This document shows positions 54,801 to 62,829 of a DNA stretch of 64,000 nucleotides, one piece after another (positions within the stretch are counted from its first letter, which is position 1; the number at the start of each line of letters is the position of its first letter). The notes under the pieces were generated by a model. The model was not told the DNA's origin. It did not search any database and worked only from the letters and a program-made list of their open reading frames with translations. The translations under genes and the position numbers were made by a program. Origin of the DNA: Nafulsella turpanensis ZLM-10 (GTDB lineage: Bacteria > Bacteroidota > Bacteroidia > Cytophagales > Cyclobacteriaceae); the NCBI RefSeq assembly GCF_000346615.1, contig NZ_ANNU01000023.1, forward strand, positions 87,079-151,078. Reading direction: 5' to 3'.

Positions 54801-56833
54801 GTTTTTAGAATATCTGCCCCTAAAAGGGTTAGCTCAGGTACATGAAGGTAAATGAGGGTTTTAGCCTCTACAGCAGGAAGACTGGAAAAAGGAAAATCTA
54901 ATCCTTTTGGTCTTAGGTATACATCGGAAATATGTATTTGATCGCTGAGAGTTGAAATTGCCACCCTGCCTGCCGATATGGCGTGAATATTATCTGGTAA
55001 ATCGTGCTGGTAATTTTCAATTTCCAGCTCAAAATCATTGGCATAAAAGAGCTTGTTTAGCTGGTAGGCACTGGCAGAATCAAGGCGGAAATCCCAAAGA
55101 TCAACACGGCTGATGTTAAGCAGAAAAGCATCGGAGGCTGGCTGCTTGCGTCGCTTAATTTGCTTAATATTTACAGTACCTTCCTGCATCGATATGCGGT
55201 CAATATTAAGGCTAAAGAGGTAATCTTTTATAAGGCCATACAAATCCTCTTCATGGAAAACCTCTTCTTCAGTAGGCGTGAAAACCTCTGAGCCCGGGGT
55301 AAGGGTGAAAGAGGGCTCCTGCAACAAAAGAGAATCGATAGATAATCTATTGTTGTGATAGGCCTCCTGCAGGTTTACACCATCCAGAAGTATACCCGGC
55401 GCACTGGCTACATAATTAGGAATAGCTTCTGCTATTTTGTTGCTGGAAGAGTCTGGGAAAATGCTGAAATTTTTGGCTCTGATTCTTTCCTCTACAGAAG
55501 ATATATTCAGTTCATCTGCCTGCAGCAGGTGAAGTTCATCTGACAAGCGTAAGCTAAATTCCTGCAGCTGCAAAGTAATTTCATCTGCGTACAACAGCTT
55601 GTCCTTTCTTTTATAAGCCGTAGAGTCCAGTACAAAATCCTGGATCTGAGCCAGCTGTATTTTGGTGTTTACTTCCTGCCTGAAATCCTCATCATACTCC
55701 CATACCTTAAGCAGCCCATTCCGAAGGTACAACTCCTGGACCTCAACCGACTTCAACACCTTTTCGATGGCGGAGTAAAGATTTTCCGGGCGGATATTCT
55801 CTTTCTGTCCGGGAGAAAGCGGCTTCAGGTTATACAGTCCAAAATCTGGACTCAGAATGGTTATTTCTTTTGCAGTAAAATTCGCTGAATAGAACAGATC
55901 TTCTATGGAAAGTCCATATAAATAGAGCTGGGGAAATTCTACAGCATACAAATTACTAAGGGTGGTATTTCGTGCTACTTCTTCAGGCTCACGGAGGGGA
56001 AGCAGCTTAATGCCTTTGGCAAAAGCAGAGGAATCTTTACTGCTAAGTTTAAGCGAGTGAAGGCCAAAGTAATACAGGCCGTCAGCCAACTCTCCCTGGA
56101 GGCTATCGGCTTCAAAAAGGAAATTATCTGCATAAAACACTCTGGAGGCTTCGTCTGCCGATTCGGGGTTCAATTGAAACTGGTTCAATTCAAAATTAAA
56201 ATGGGCAAGGTGGAGCTCACTCTGTTTCTGGTGTCGCTGAACCTTTACATTAAGGTTTCCATCTAAAAGCTTTACTGCACCTACTTCTAATTCTTTAATT
56301 GCTTTTGGAAGGCTTTTATAGAGGTCCTTTTTGAAAAGAGCAAGACTACTTCCTTCTTCTTTTTCTGCCTCATCAAAATTAGCATACAGCTCAATCTGAG
56401 GATTATTCAGCTCAAGGCTACTGATATCTAATACTCCCTGTAAGTAGGCTTTCCGGAGATTCAATCCGTTTACGTCTATTTCAGGAATAAGAATATCATA
56501 AATATACGGTGCCCCTATGGGAAGGCCACTGGCCTGGTCTTTTGGAAACAAGCGCAGGTTGTGTATAGAAAGATTTTTTTGGGTATAGCTGACTTCAATA
56601 TGGTCGAAGCTTGATATGTACCTGCCATTAGTAGCTTCCTGAAGTTGGAGGTTTAGGGCGTTTTGCAGGATCGATTTGGTATAATTCATTAATACGAGCT
56701 GCAACGCAAAAAGTGAAATAAAGAAAAGTATAGCAGCTCCTATTACCCGGCGGGAGGTTCTTTTGCGCCACCGGATTCTTATCCGCGGACGACGCACTCG
56801 TATTTTCGGCCGTTTAAGGGGCTTAAACTTCAT
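51812..56833 (-). CDS. Giant AsmA-like protein with seven ~182-residue repeats
   Basis: The 1673-residue protein begins with a very basic cytoplasmic tail (16 Lys/Arg in the first 29 residues), one transmembrane helix (31-49), and an amphipathic AsmA-like start (ISSFDHIEVSYTQKNLSIHNL near 73-93). Seven tandem units follow, marked by Y-A/S-D/E motifs near residues 233, 414, 596, 779, 967, 1149 and 1332, i.e. spacings of 181, 182, 183, 188, 182 and 183. Each unit also repeats an LPD.IH.L.AE.IS.S core and a P.L.L.GID....Y....L.IDSL pattern. The C-terminus (near 1490-1673) ends VNYWVKTLVNGFKSSIGL, shared with the AsmA-like protein at 47853. It is probably a periplasmic repeat-groove (RBG-like) protein that could bridge the two membranes for lipid movement; this role is inferred. 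Confidence 0.8.
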   Translation of the reverse strand: MKFKPLKRPKIRVRRPRIRIRWRKRTSRRVIGAAILFFISLFALQLVLMNYTKSILQNALNLQLQEATNGRYISSFDHIEVSYTQKNLSIHNLRLFPKDQASGLPIGAPYIYDILIPEIDVNGLNLRKAYLQGVLDISSLELNNPQIELYANFDEAEKEEGSSLALFKKDLYKSLPKAIKELEVGAVKLLDGNLNVKVQRHQKQSELHLAHFNFELNQFQLNPESADEASRVFYADNFLFEADSLQGELADGLYYFGLHSLKLSSKDSSAFAKGIKLLPLREPEEVARNTTLSNLYAVEFPQLYLYGLSIEDLFYSANFTAKEITILSPDFGLYNLKPLSPGQKENIRPENLYSAIEKVLKSVEVQELYLRNGLLKVWEYDEDFRQEVNTKIQLAQIQDFVLDSTAYKRKDKLLYADEITLQLQEFSLRLSDELHLLQADELNISSVEERIRAKNFSIFPDSSSNKIAEAIPNYVASAPGILLDGVNLQEAYHNNRLSIDSLLLQEPSFTLTPGSEVFTPTEEEVFHEEDLYGLIKDYLFSLNIDRISMQEGTVNIKQIKRRKQPASDAFLLNISRVDLWDFRLDSASAYQLNKLFYANDFELEIENYQHDLPDNIHAISAGRVAISTLSDQIHISDVYLRPKGLDFPFSSLPAVEAKTLIYLHVPELTLLGADILKTYLYKQLEVERVIIPFPVLQLGALVSRESERPDLIKSSALYELIKDRLEVIKVENLELQEGTINLAFHDPDGGILQLAGQQVSVQMDHFLFDSITAQKPPHLFYSEDFEFQIKDYETSFPDGIHILQAENLKASTLKNEISAENIRINTSREAYTDEELLVTFRERDYFKMELPSVRLSGIDFHETYRKEELQIDSVLAVDPVVVYTYLPKQSSVEKEEQPRLRESGIYQDMAPYLDALFINTVQMDDGHFYIRQQKENKKSDLIAVEDVSLLLHQFRLDSSAVHDKAPFLYSDNLLLEVGKYRQQLPDLRHTLSAENISLSTAKRKAEASNIHIKPAPAPSLVEAKLLAAAEEQFFVDLPNLQIEGIYFDSLFKNERLYTESLHLYQPKIRLRSYKRSEKTGKEPTTPLNLQALLGENLKSIFVKKAGISEGQITYTLLSDGKRNNLKVDRFMAEVENFHLEKDQKEDYPTFYSDDIRLSVHDFKRNLADSLHLLTAEEISFSTAEELLSIKGLLLRPRILQDIRQQMEDNNTSMLFNASIPLALVSGIDPLQVQDDSLLLRHILIRNPEVEVMKFPGLQQEKEKEFKTKGGWQQELHAYFQLVQADSAAISDGSFTFSTIQGEEKKAFQVHQINALAKNLRLDSLASRASDRLLFSEYLELNIDGYQTSLDNELYNFKVDEISWNSEDKDLFIDNISLTPLADRETFAQIKGYETDQFTFRNKQLELQNFQLEKLIEEGKFAADSLLLDGFYLLVYRDKRQPYPEKRFPKMPQTSIRKLNVPFFIGGVAVRDGYIGYAERHKGTRESGFIDLTDMLLLGDTISNYPKLLESGITTNLYLNAQLMGKGNLTAFFEIPLNDTLNQHTFYGRLEKMDLSEFNPILERTVFVKIKSGYTDQIDFYVQADREKAEGSMEFIYNDLQVALVNKKTGNAGGPAKRLGSLIANVFFVDSENIAAEDKPIRKGEIEFERDETRSTVNYWVKTLVNGFKSSIGL

Positions 56834-57037
56834 ACATTAAAACAAAGGCCCGGATGTTGGGGGCATGATAGATAGTACGTGAGCCATATGGTTAAACCCT
56901 TAAACTAAACTTAATTCTAAATAAAGTGTTATACTAAAGAATAGTCTACGGTTTTAAACTCAAACTGTTTAGCTCCTTGTTCATTGACTTTAACAAATAT
57001 ATAATGCTTTCCGTTTTATGCACTTAATTTAATTTAG

Positions 57038-57487
57038 ATGAAAAAATACTTTTACCTTCTCTGTACCCTTGGGCTCCTGCTGGGCGCATCCTGTACAGAT
57101 CAGGCCCCGGGGAAGGGGCAGGTCAATGTTTTAACCGCGGAAATTGATAGTATTGCCTGGACCCCAACCAAAATATACACCCAGAAGGCGGTCGGGGAAA
57201 ACGGTCCTCTTACCATTGTTGGGGAAGGGGAGGGCTTTACTCTTAAATTAATATTAAGAGGAATTACTGCAGAGGGGGTGTACCCGCTAAATGCAAGCAG
57301 ACATGGTGAAATTAAAAGAGGGAATACAGCTTATACCACGATCGATATACAAGAAGCTGGTAGCATTACAGTGACTCTTTTTGAAGAGAATAAGATAGAA
57401 GGAGAATTTTCCTTCGATGCACAATGGTTAAGTGCTAATAACCGCCTGCAGGTACGGGAAGGAAAATTCAGTGTATTTTATTACTAA
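57038..57487 (+). CDS. Small lipoprotein of unknown function
   Basis: The 149-residue lipoprotein has a signal peptide (YLLCTLGLLLGASC, lipobox Cys near 19). The mature domain is beta-rich with WTPTKIYTQKAVGENG near 41-56, FTLKLILRGITAEGVYPL near 66-84 and a final GEFSFDAQWLSANNRLQVREGKFSVFYY (122-149). The pattern resembles DUF6252-type lipoproteins but the match is not certain. It is a single gene on the plus strand, upstream of and convergent with the TerB-like gene. Confidence 0.75.
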   Translation: MKKYFYLLCTLGLLLGASCTDQAPGKGQVNVLTAEIDSIAWTPTKIYTQKAVGENGPLTIVGEGEGFTLKLILRGITAEGVYPLNASRHGEIKRGNTAYTTIDIQEAGSITVTLFEENKIEGEFSFDAQWLSANNRLQVREGKFSVFYY

Positions 57488-57510
57488 TAATTAATCGTTG
57501 AGCTACCTTC

Positions 57511-57918
57511 TCAGGCTGTTGGAATTTTTAAGAATTTCTGTGCCTTTTTCATGAGCTGTGCCCGATCTGCAGTAATGGCAGGATCGCCGAAGATACTACC
57601 GGAGAGGGCTTTAACCACAGCGGATTGGTAGCCTAACTTTTCAGCTGCCCTTTTGCAGAAATCGATTTCGCTGAAAAAAACTTTTCCATCTATCTTCATT
57701 AACTGGATAAGATTGTACAAATACTCAAATCGTTCTTCGGAAGTCAAATGGGTAAAAGCAATGGTATGTGGCTCAGGTTTGCGGAATATTTCATTGATTT
57801 CATTTTCTTCCATTCCCATGCCGAAGCCAATTTTTTGAAGCCACCGGCTTTCTTTACCTGCTAGTTCATTGTCAATAGTGGCTAATTGTACGAGCATACT
57901 TAATTGCGCTTTTTTCAT
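57511..57918 (-). CDS. TerB-like helical protein
   Basis: The 135-residue protein is all-helical and resembles the TerB/tellurite-resistance-like fold: LSMLVQLATIDNELAGKESRWLQKIGFGMGM near 6-36 and LTSEERFEYLYNLIQLMKIDGKVFFSEIDFCKRAAEKLGY near 58-97. The paired acidic residues in DNE and DGKVFFSEID resemble the metal-binding sites of that fold. No signal peptide, so cytoplasmic. It stands alone on the minus strand and converges on the lipoprotein gene at 57038. Role unknown. Confidence 0.75.
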   Translation of the reverse strand: MKKAQLSMLVQLATIDNELAGKESRWLQKIGFGMGMEENEINEIFRKPEPHTIAFTHLTSEERFEYLYNLIQLMKIDGKVFFSEIDFCKRAAEKLGYQSAVVKALSGSIFGDPAITADRAQLMKKAQKFLKIPTA

Positions 57919-58521
57919 TGCCTGAAAGTTTAATTATTGTTTGGTTAAGGATTAGCTATTATAGTAATTTAATTACAAAAAAAGCTGGAAATGTAGGATT
58001 GGTGTAAGTTAATACCACAATTAAAAAAGGTTGCGCTACAGCGGAAAATGACTTTAAGCCGCATACAGGGCCATTACTTTTAGTTGGGTTTGAAAACCGT
58101 CAGAAAGAAGTGGAATAAGGGAATACTAAGTGCTTAAATCTTTATGTAAAGGTTGAAGTGATAACGGGTAAAGTGCCTGTTTCCAGGGCAAAGAAAACTC
58201 TTTTTACCAGAAATGTATAGGCAAAACGTTCGGAAATTGGCTGTTTCTTTCTTAGAAGGAAACAGGGCTAATAAACGAAGGCGGTGTGAAAAGAAATCTT
58301 GGGAAAAAAGCGCTTCCATAAGAGGATGTTTAAATACATTTTTTGTGCATTTATGGACAGGTTTTTTAATACAGATTTCCATTTTCAGAAAGAAACAAAA
58401 AGGATTGCAGTGACATCTCTGGCTTTTTATCTAAAAAAAACAAGACCATATAAATTATTTAAGAAATAATAAACCTAAAGAAGTATAAAATTCTTATATT
58501 GCTTTGCCTTTAGTCCACAGA
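57919..58521. other. Region without recognisable genes
   Basis: About 600 bases between the TerB-like gene and the hybrid kinase. Short open frames (such as 58213-58413) have codon use and composition unlike real genes and match nothing. No terminator or repeat was seen; the last ~90 bases are AT-rich and probably hold the kinase promoter. Confidence 0.6.
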
Positions 58522-60993
58522 ATGTCTTTTGCTTTTACTAAAATACTGTCGAATACATTAAGGAATAACTTATCGCCTGCCAAGAGAAGGGTAGTGCTTA
58601 CCAATAGGTATGCTATGGTAGGCATTTTGGTGTGCCTTATTTTTGCGATGCAGTATTTTTTGCTTGGATATTTTGTTCTTGGTTTAGGTCTTTTACCTAT
58701 ACTTTTTTTGTTTTCTCTCACCTTTGCTTTCACCAGCCAGAACAGGCCAACTACAGCAAGTAACTTGCTTCTTTCAACTGCAATTGGAGGTATTTTGCTG
58801 TTTGTTTTCCTGACAGGAAAAAATTCAGGAGCCCAGCTACTCTATTTTCCTATTTCTTTTGCTGCCCTTAATCTTTACTCTCTGGATAAAAAGCGTTTCC
58901 TGTTTTTGTATATTGGCCTGGCCGTAGGCTGCTTTCTGGGAATTGAAATATTTGTGCCAGAGGACTTTGGCCGCTATCCTTTTCCGGAGGAGATGCAGCA
59001 AATTGATTACATAGTGACGGTAAGCCTGGCCATGCTCACCTCCATTGCCGCTGGTTATAATCTTTTAACTGTCAATCACTCAGTTGAAGGCTCCCTTGAA
59101 TTCAGTAAAAATCAGCATAAAGCGCTGCTACAGGGAATTCCGGATCAAATTCTCCGCTTTAATCTCGATGGCACCTGCCTGGATTTTAAAGACAATCATG
59201 AGGGAGGAACGGAGAACAGGCGATTTATCGGACAGCCAATCAGGCGATTTCTGAGTCCAAAGCTTACCGAAAGCTTATTGGATGCTGCCCAGGAGGTGGT
59301 AAAAACCGGTAGGGTAAAAGCATTTGAATGGGATTCTGTTTCAGCAGGTAGAAAGAGTTGCCAGGAATTTCGCTTGTCCCGGTTAAATGCAAGGGAAATT
59401 ATTACGGTTATTAGAGATATAACGCATAAAAAGGAGCAGGAGGAAGATAAAAAAGCAAAGGAGCTGGCGGAGAATTCTGTTAAAGCTAAATCCGAATTTC
59501 TCTCCAGCATGAGTCATGAAATACGGACTCCCATGAATATCATTTTGGGCCTTTCTAAATTGCTGTTGAAGGATTACCAGCTTAACAGGCAGGCAAGGGA
59601 AAATGTGGAGGCAATAAGTTTTTCTGCAGAGAATCTCCTGGTAATTGTAAATGATATTCTGGATTTATCAAAAATAGAAGCAGGAAAGCTTTCGATTGAG
59701 AAAGTCAGCTTTAATCTGGAGAAGCTGGTGGAAAAGCATGTCAGCTTTATTAAAATAAATGCGGCTGAAAAGAAATTACAGCTCAATCTGGAGGTTGATC
59801 CAGATATACCACCGAACCTCCTGGGTGACCCAGTACGGATCAATCAGGTATTGATGAACCTGACCGGGAATGCCATCAAATTCACCCGAAAAGGTAAAAT
59901 AGATGTAATGGTTGAGCTGGAATCCCTGAAAGGCAGGGAAGCGCTGATCCGTTTTAGTGTGAAGGATACAGGAATTGGCATTCCTCAGGAAAAGGTAAAG
60001 TACATTTTTGAAAGTTTTAACCAGCTCGATGAAGCGGAAGAATCAAAAGATGGCACCGGGCTCGGCTTAACCATTTCGCAAAGGCTGGTAAGCCTTATGG
60101 GAGGAAATATAACGGTTAGTAGTATCATTGGCCTTGGCTCTACCTTTAGTTTTGTCCTGCCCTTAACAGTTTCTGAACAGCCCGTACTGGAAAAAGAGCA
60201 CGAGCAAAAAGCACCCGTTCCGGATTTAAGTGGTTTACATATTTTACTGGCCGAAGACAATACCATGAACCAGTTTTATGCAAAACAGCTGCTGGTGAGC
60301 TGGAATGTTACGGTAGATGTAGCTGGCAATGGCCTCGAAGTAGTGGAGTTGGCCAAGGAAAAGGCTTACGATCTTATTTTGATGGATCTGCAAATGCCAC
60401 TGATGAACGGACTTGAAGCCATGCACCATATTAGAGAAGGCCGAAACAGGAATGTTTCCACCCCAGTAATTTGTGTATCGGCCGATGTTTTTCCGGAAAC
60501 AAAAAACAAAGCATTAAAGAGTGGTATGAATGACTTCCTGACGAAGCCTATTGATGAGAATGCGCTGTTTTCTGTTATCAATAAATATGTTCGGCGAAAG
60601 CGGCCGGAGGTGTGCGAATCGCTGAAGATGGAGGTGCTCAAAAGTCAGCAACTCTTAAATATTGAAAACATCAGTCCCATTATTCGCAATGACCAGGAGG
60701 CTCTCGCTGAATTTTTAGATTTGTTTGTGAATACTGCCAGTGAAGATCTGGATCGCCTTTCTTCTGCCGTAATTTTAATGGATTCCGCAAAAGTGAAAGG
60801 GTATGCCCATAAACTAAAGTCTTCATTCCGGAATATAGGGGTAATTCCTTCAGTAGACCTGCTGCAAAAAATAGAAATACTTGCTGAAGAAGAATCGTCA
60901 CAACAAATAATTGCCGGGCATTTGCGTGAAGTTATTCACCATTACCAGCAAATAAAGGAAGAAGTAGCCATGCGGGTGGCAAAAACAGCCTAA
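58522..60993 (+). CDS. Hybrid sensor histidine kinase/response regulator
   Basis: The 823-residue protein senses an unknown signal and relays phosphate. Several membrane helices occupy about residues 25-190. A PAS-like domain follows (near 195-305), then HisKA with H332 in SSMSHEIRTP, and the HATPase_c domain with NAIKF (N box), DTGIGIP and GTGLGL. A receiver domain follows with D622 in ILMDLQMP, LLAEDN near 575 and TKPI near 675. The C-terminus is an Hpt domain with H763 in YAHKLKSS. Phosphate would pass His to Asp to His. The ATG at 58522 is chosen over a TTG at 58504. No response regulator gene lies next to it, so its partner is encoded elsewhere. Confidence 0.93.
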   Translation: MSFAFTKILSNTLRNNLSPAKRRVVLTNRYAMVGILVCLIFAMQYFLLGYFVLGLGLLPILFLFSLTFAFTSQNRPTTASNLLLSTAIGGILLFVFLTGKNSGAQLLYFPISFAALNLYSLDKKRFLFLYIGLAVGCFLGIEIFVPEDFGRYPFPEEMQQIDYIVTVSLAMLTSIAAGYNLLTVNHSVEGSLEFSKNQHKALLQGIPDQILRFNLDGTCLDFKDNHEGGTENRRFIGQPIRRFLSPKLTESLLDAAQEVVKTGRVKAFEWDSVSAGRKSCQEFRLSRLNAREIITVIRDITHKKEQEEDKKAKELAENSVKAKSEFLSSMSHEIRTPMNIILGLSKLLLKDYQLNRQARENVEAISFSAENLLVIVNDILDLSKIEAGKLSIEKVSFNLEKLVEKHVSFIKINAAEKKLQLNLEVDPDIPPNLLGDPVRINQVLMNLTGNAIKFTRKGKIDVMVELESLKGREALIRFSVKDTGIGIPQEKVKYIFESFNQLDEAEESKDGTGLGLTISQRLVSLMGGNITVSSIIGLGSTFSFVLPLTVSEQPVLEKEHEQKAPVPDLSGLHILLAEDNTMNQFYAKQLLVSWNVTVDVAGNGLEVVELAKEKAYDLILMDLQMPLMNGLEAMHHIREGRNRNVSTPVICVSADVFPETKNKALKSGMNDFLTKPIDENALFSVINKYVRRKRPEVCESLKMEVLKSQQLLNIENISPIIRNDQEALAEFLDLFVNTASEDLDRLSSAVILMDSAKVKGYAHKLKSSFRNIGVIPSVDLLQKIEILAEEESSQQIIAGHLREVIHHYQQIKEEVAMRVAKTA

Positions 60994-61071
60994 GAAAAAC
61001 TCTTCCAACCGCTTTCCCTCCTTAACTTTTTAGCCCTCCCTGGGTTGATTGGTATAACCTATTCTAATTGT

Positions 61072-62025
61072 ATGTCTTTGAAAGAATTCCAATGGAAGGA
61101 TCTTTTTAGTCTTTTGAAAGAGACCTATACTGAGTGGAATGATGATGAGCCTTTCCGGCTTAGCGCAGCCATGTCCTATTACGCTATTTTTTCCTTACCA
61201 GGCTTATTGTTAATTGTAGTGACTACAGCTGGTTACTTTTTAGGGGAGGAGGCTGTACAGGGTGAGTTGTCTAACCAAATTAATGGAATGATTGGAAGTG
61301 ATGCGGCTAAAAGCGTGGAAGGCATGTTGACCACTATCCATCAAAACCAAAGTTCCGGCTGGGCGACTATTATAGGAGTTATAACGATAGTTTTTGGCGC
61401 TACCGGGGTCTTTTACCAGTTACAACAATCTTTAAATGAAATATGGGAGGTAAAGACTAAAAAAGATGAGGGCATCAGGAAGATTGTTGTTGACCGTGTA
61501 ACCTCTTTTGGAGTCATTCTTATTGTTGGGTTCCTGTTGTTAATTTCCCTTGTGCTAACCGCAGCTTTATCCTTATTAAGTAATATCCTGCAGCGGCATT
61601 TACCCGACTTTCTAATTTACGTTTTTTACTTACTTGAATTTCTTCTTTCTTTTGGAATAATTACTCTCTTGTTTGCTGCTATTTATAAAGTATTGCCAGA
61701 TGTAAAAATAGGATGGAAAACCGTATGGATAGGAGCTGTTGTAACGGCAGCACTATTCGTACTGGGAAAGTTTGCTTTAGGATTTTATTTTGGAAAGTCT
61801 GATCCTGGCTCAGCTTACGGTGCTGCCGGCTCATTAATTTTAATCTTATTGTGGGTCTCCTATTCCTGTCTTATTTTATTTTTTGGAGCAGAGTTTACGA
61901 AAGTTTACGCCCGCAGGTACGGACATAATATTGAACCCTCCAGCCATGCCGAAAGGACAGCCTCCTTTGTTCTTCGCCACCAGGAGGGGCAGCAACAAAC
62001 CGTTATCAAAGAAAAAGGAAAGTAA
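61072..62025 (+). CDS. YihY/BrkB family membrane protein
   Basis: The 317-residue integral membrane protein belongs to the YihY (BrkB/UPF0761) family. SAAMSYYAIFSLPGLLLIVVTTAGYFLG near residues 32-58 is the family N-terminus, and the second half has GATGVFYQLQQSLNEIWEV and the late helices SAYGAAGSLILILLWVSYSC (250-270). The family carries six helices. Function is unsettled; some members are called RNase BN-like because of an early misannotation, which is not supported. The ATG at 61072 is chosen over an in-frame TTG at 61045. It follows the histidine kinase by 78 bases. Confidence 0.88.
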   Translation: MSLKEFQWKDLFSLLKETYTEWNDDEPFRLSAAMSYYAIFSLPGLLLIVVTTAGYFLGEEAVQGELSNQINGMIGSDAAKSVEGMLTTIHQNQSSGWATIIGVITIVFGATGVFYQLQQSLNEIWEVKTKKDEGIRKIVVDRVTSFGVILIVGFLLLISLVLTAALSLLSNILQRHLPDFLIYVFYLLEFLLSFGIITLLFAAIYKVLPDVKIGWKTVWIGAVVTAALFVLGKFALGFYFGKSDPGSAYGAAGSLILILLWVSYSCLILFFGAEFTKVYARRYGHNIEPSSHAERTASFVLRHQEGQQQTVIKEKGK

Positions 62026-62079
62026 ATGGCTCCTGAATTGATTAATCAAGTCAAGCTTTTTGTTCTTTTCTATTTTTTT

Positions 62080-62544
62080 CTACCAAAGCCACACCAGAAG
62101 CTCCCAAAGTCCCCACAACAGTAAAAAGATAAAAGCCAGCAAAATAAATGCTACCAGCAGAATAATGCCTATGCCGCTTCCCTGGTATTTTTCTTCCTGA
62201 TAATATTTTTTAAGGAGATTAATATTGCGGGTGTTTGACTTGTAAAAGAAATCGAAGATACTGCCTATAATGGGGATGCTTCCAATAGTTGCATCTAAAA
62301 AAAGGTTGATTAACATCAATACAATCACCTTTCCACTCGCTCCATACTTAATCATATAAAGCACTAGACCACCTGAAATGGCGAGAGTTACTACATCACC
62401 TACAACTGGTAAAAGTCCTATAATTGGATCAAGTCCGAAGCGAAAACGTGTCCCCGGGAGTCGGAACTTGGAATCCATCAATCTGGAAATTTCCTCTACC
62501 CAGCGAAGGTCTTTCGGATATTCTTTTCTTCCGTAATTTTTCAT
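62080..62544 (-). CDS. DUF4112 membrane protein
   Basis: The 154-residue protein is a DUF4112 protein. SKFRLPGTRFRFGLDPIIGLLPVVGDVVT at 26-54 is the family signature and LINLFLDATIGSIPIIGSIFDFFYKSN follows near 78-104. Three hydrophobic stretches suggest membrane association, the last at about 125-153. The function is unknown. It is convergent with the YihY/BrkB gene, 54 bases away, and has its own 285-base upstream region shared with the last gene. Confidence 0.88.
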   Translation of the reverse strand: MKNYGRKEYPKDLRWVEEISRLMDSKFRLPGTRFRFGLDPIIGLLPVVGDVVTLAISGGLVLYMIKYGASGKVIVLMLINLFLDATIGSIPIIGSIFDFFYKSNTRNINLLKKYYQEEKYQGSGIGIILLVAFILLAFIFLLLWGLWELLVWLW

Positions 62545-62829
62545 TTCTGTTTAACCTTCTAAAAAAAAGGATGTTTTGGTGGTGAGGTAACCTATTGGTA
62601 GGTAGCGCGTTAAAAATGGTATGGAATTATTTGAACCCCTGAATAACTCAATTATACCCTTCCTGAAGAAACTTAACCTTCTCTCTCATCATTTCCCTTC
62701 CTTTAAAAACATTCCAAAGAACGAATCGTTAATAACATCGATTTAGAAAATATTTTTAGAAGCAGTTATTTAAACATTCTACAACCTTAATTTATTTTTA
62801 TTTTAGTTCAACCTCAAATTTTTAACATT

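Noticed and set aside
58134..58413. Short overlapping frames on both strands
   Set aside because: Composition is unlike the neighbouring genes, and no known motif or signal peptide is present.
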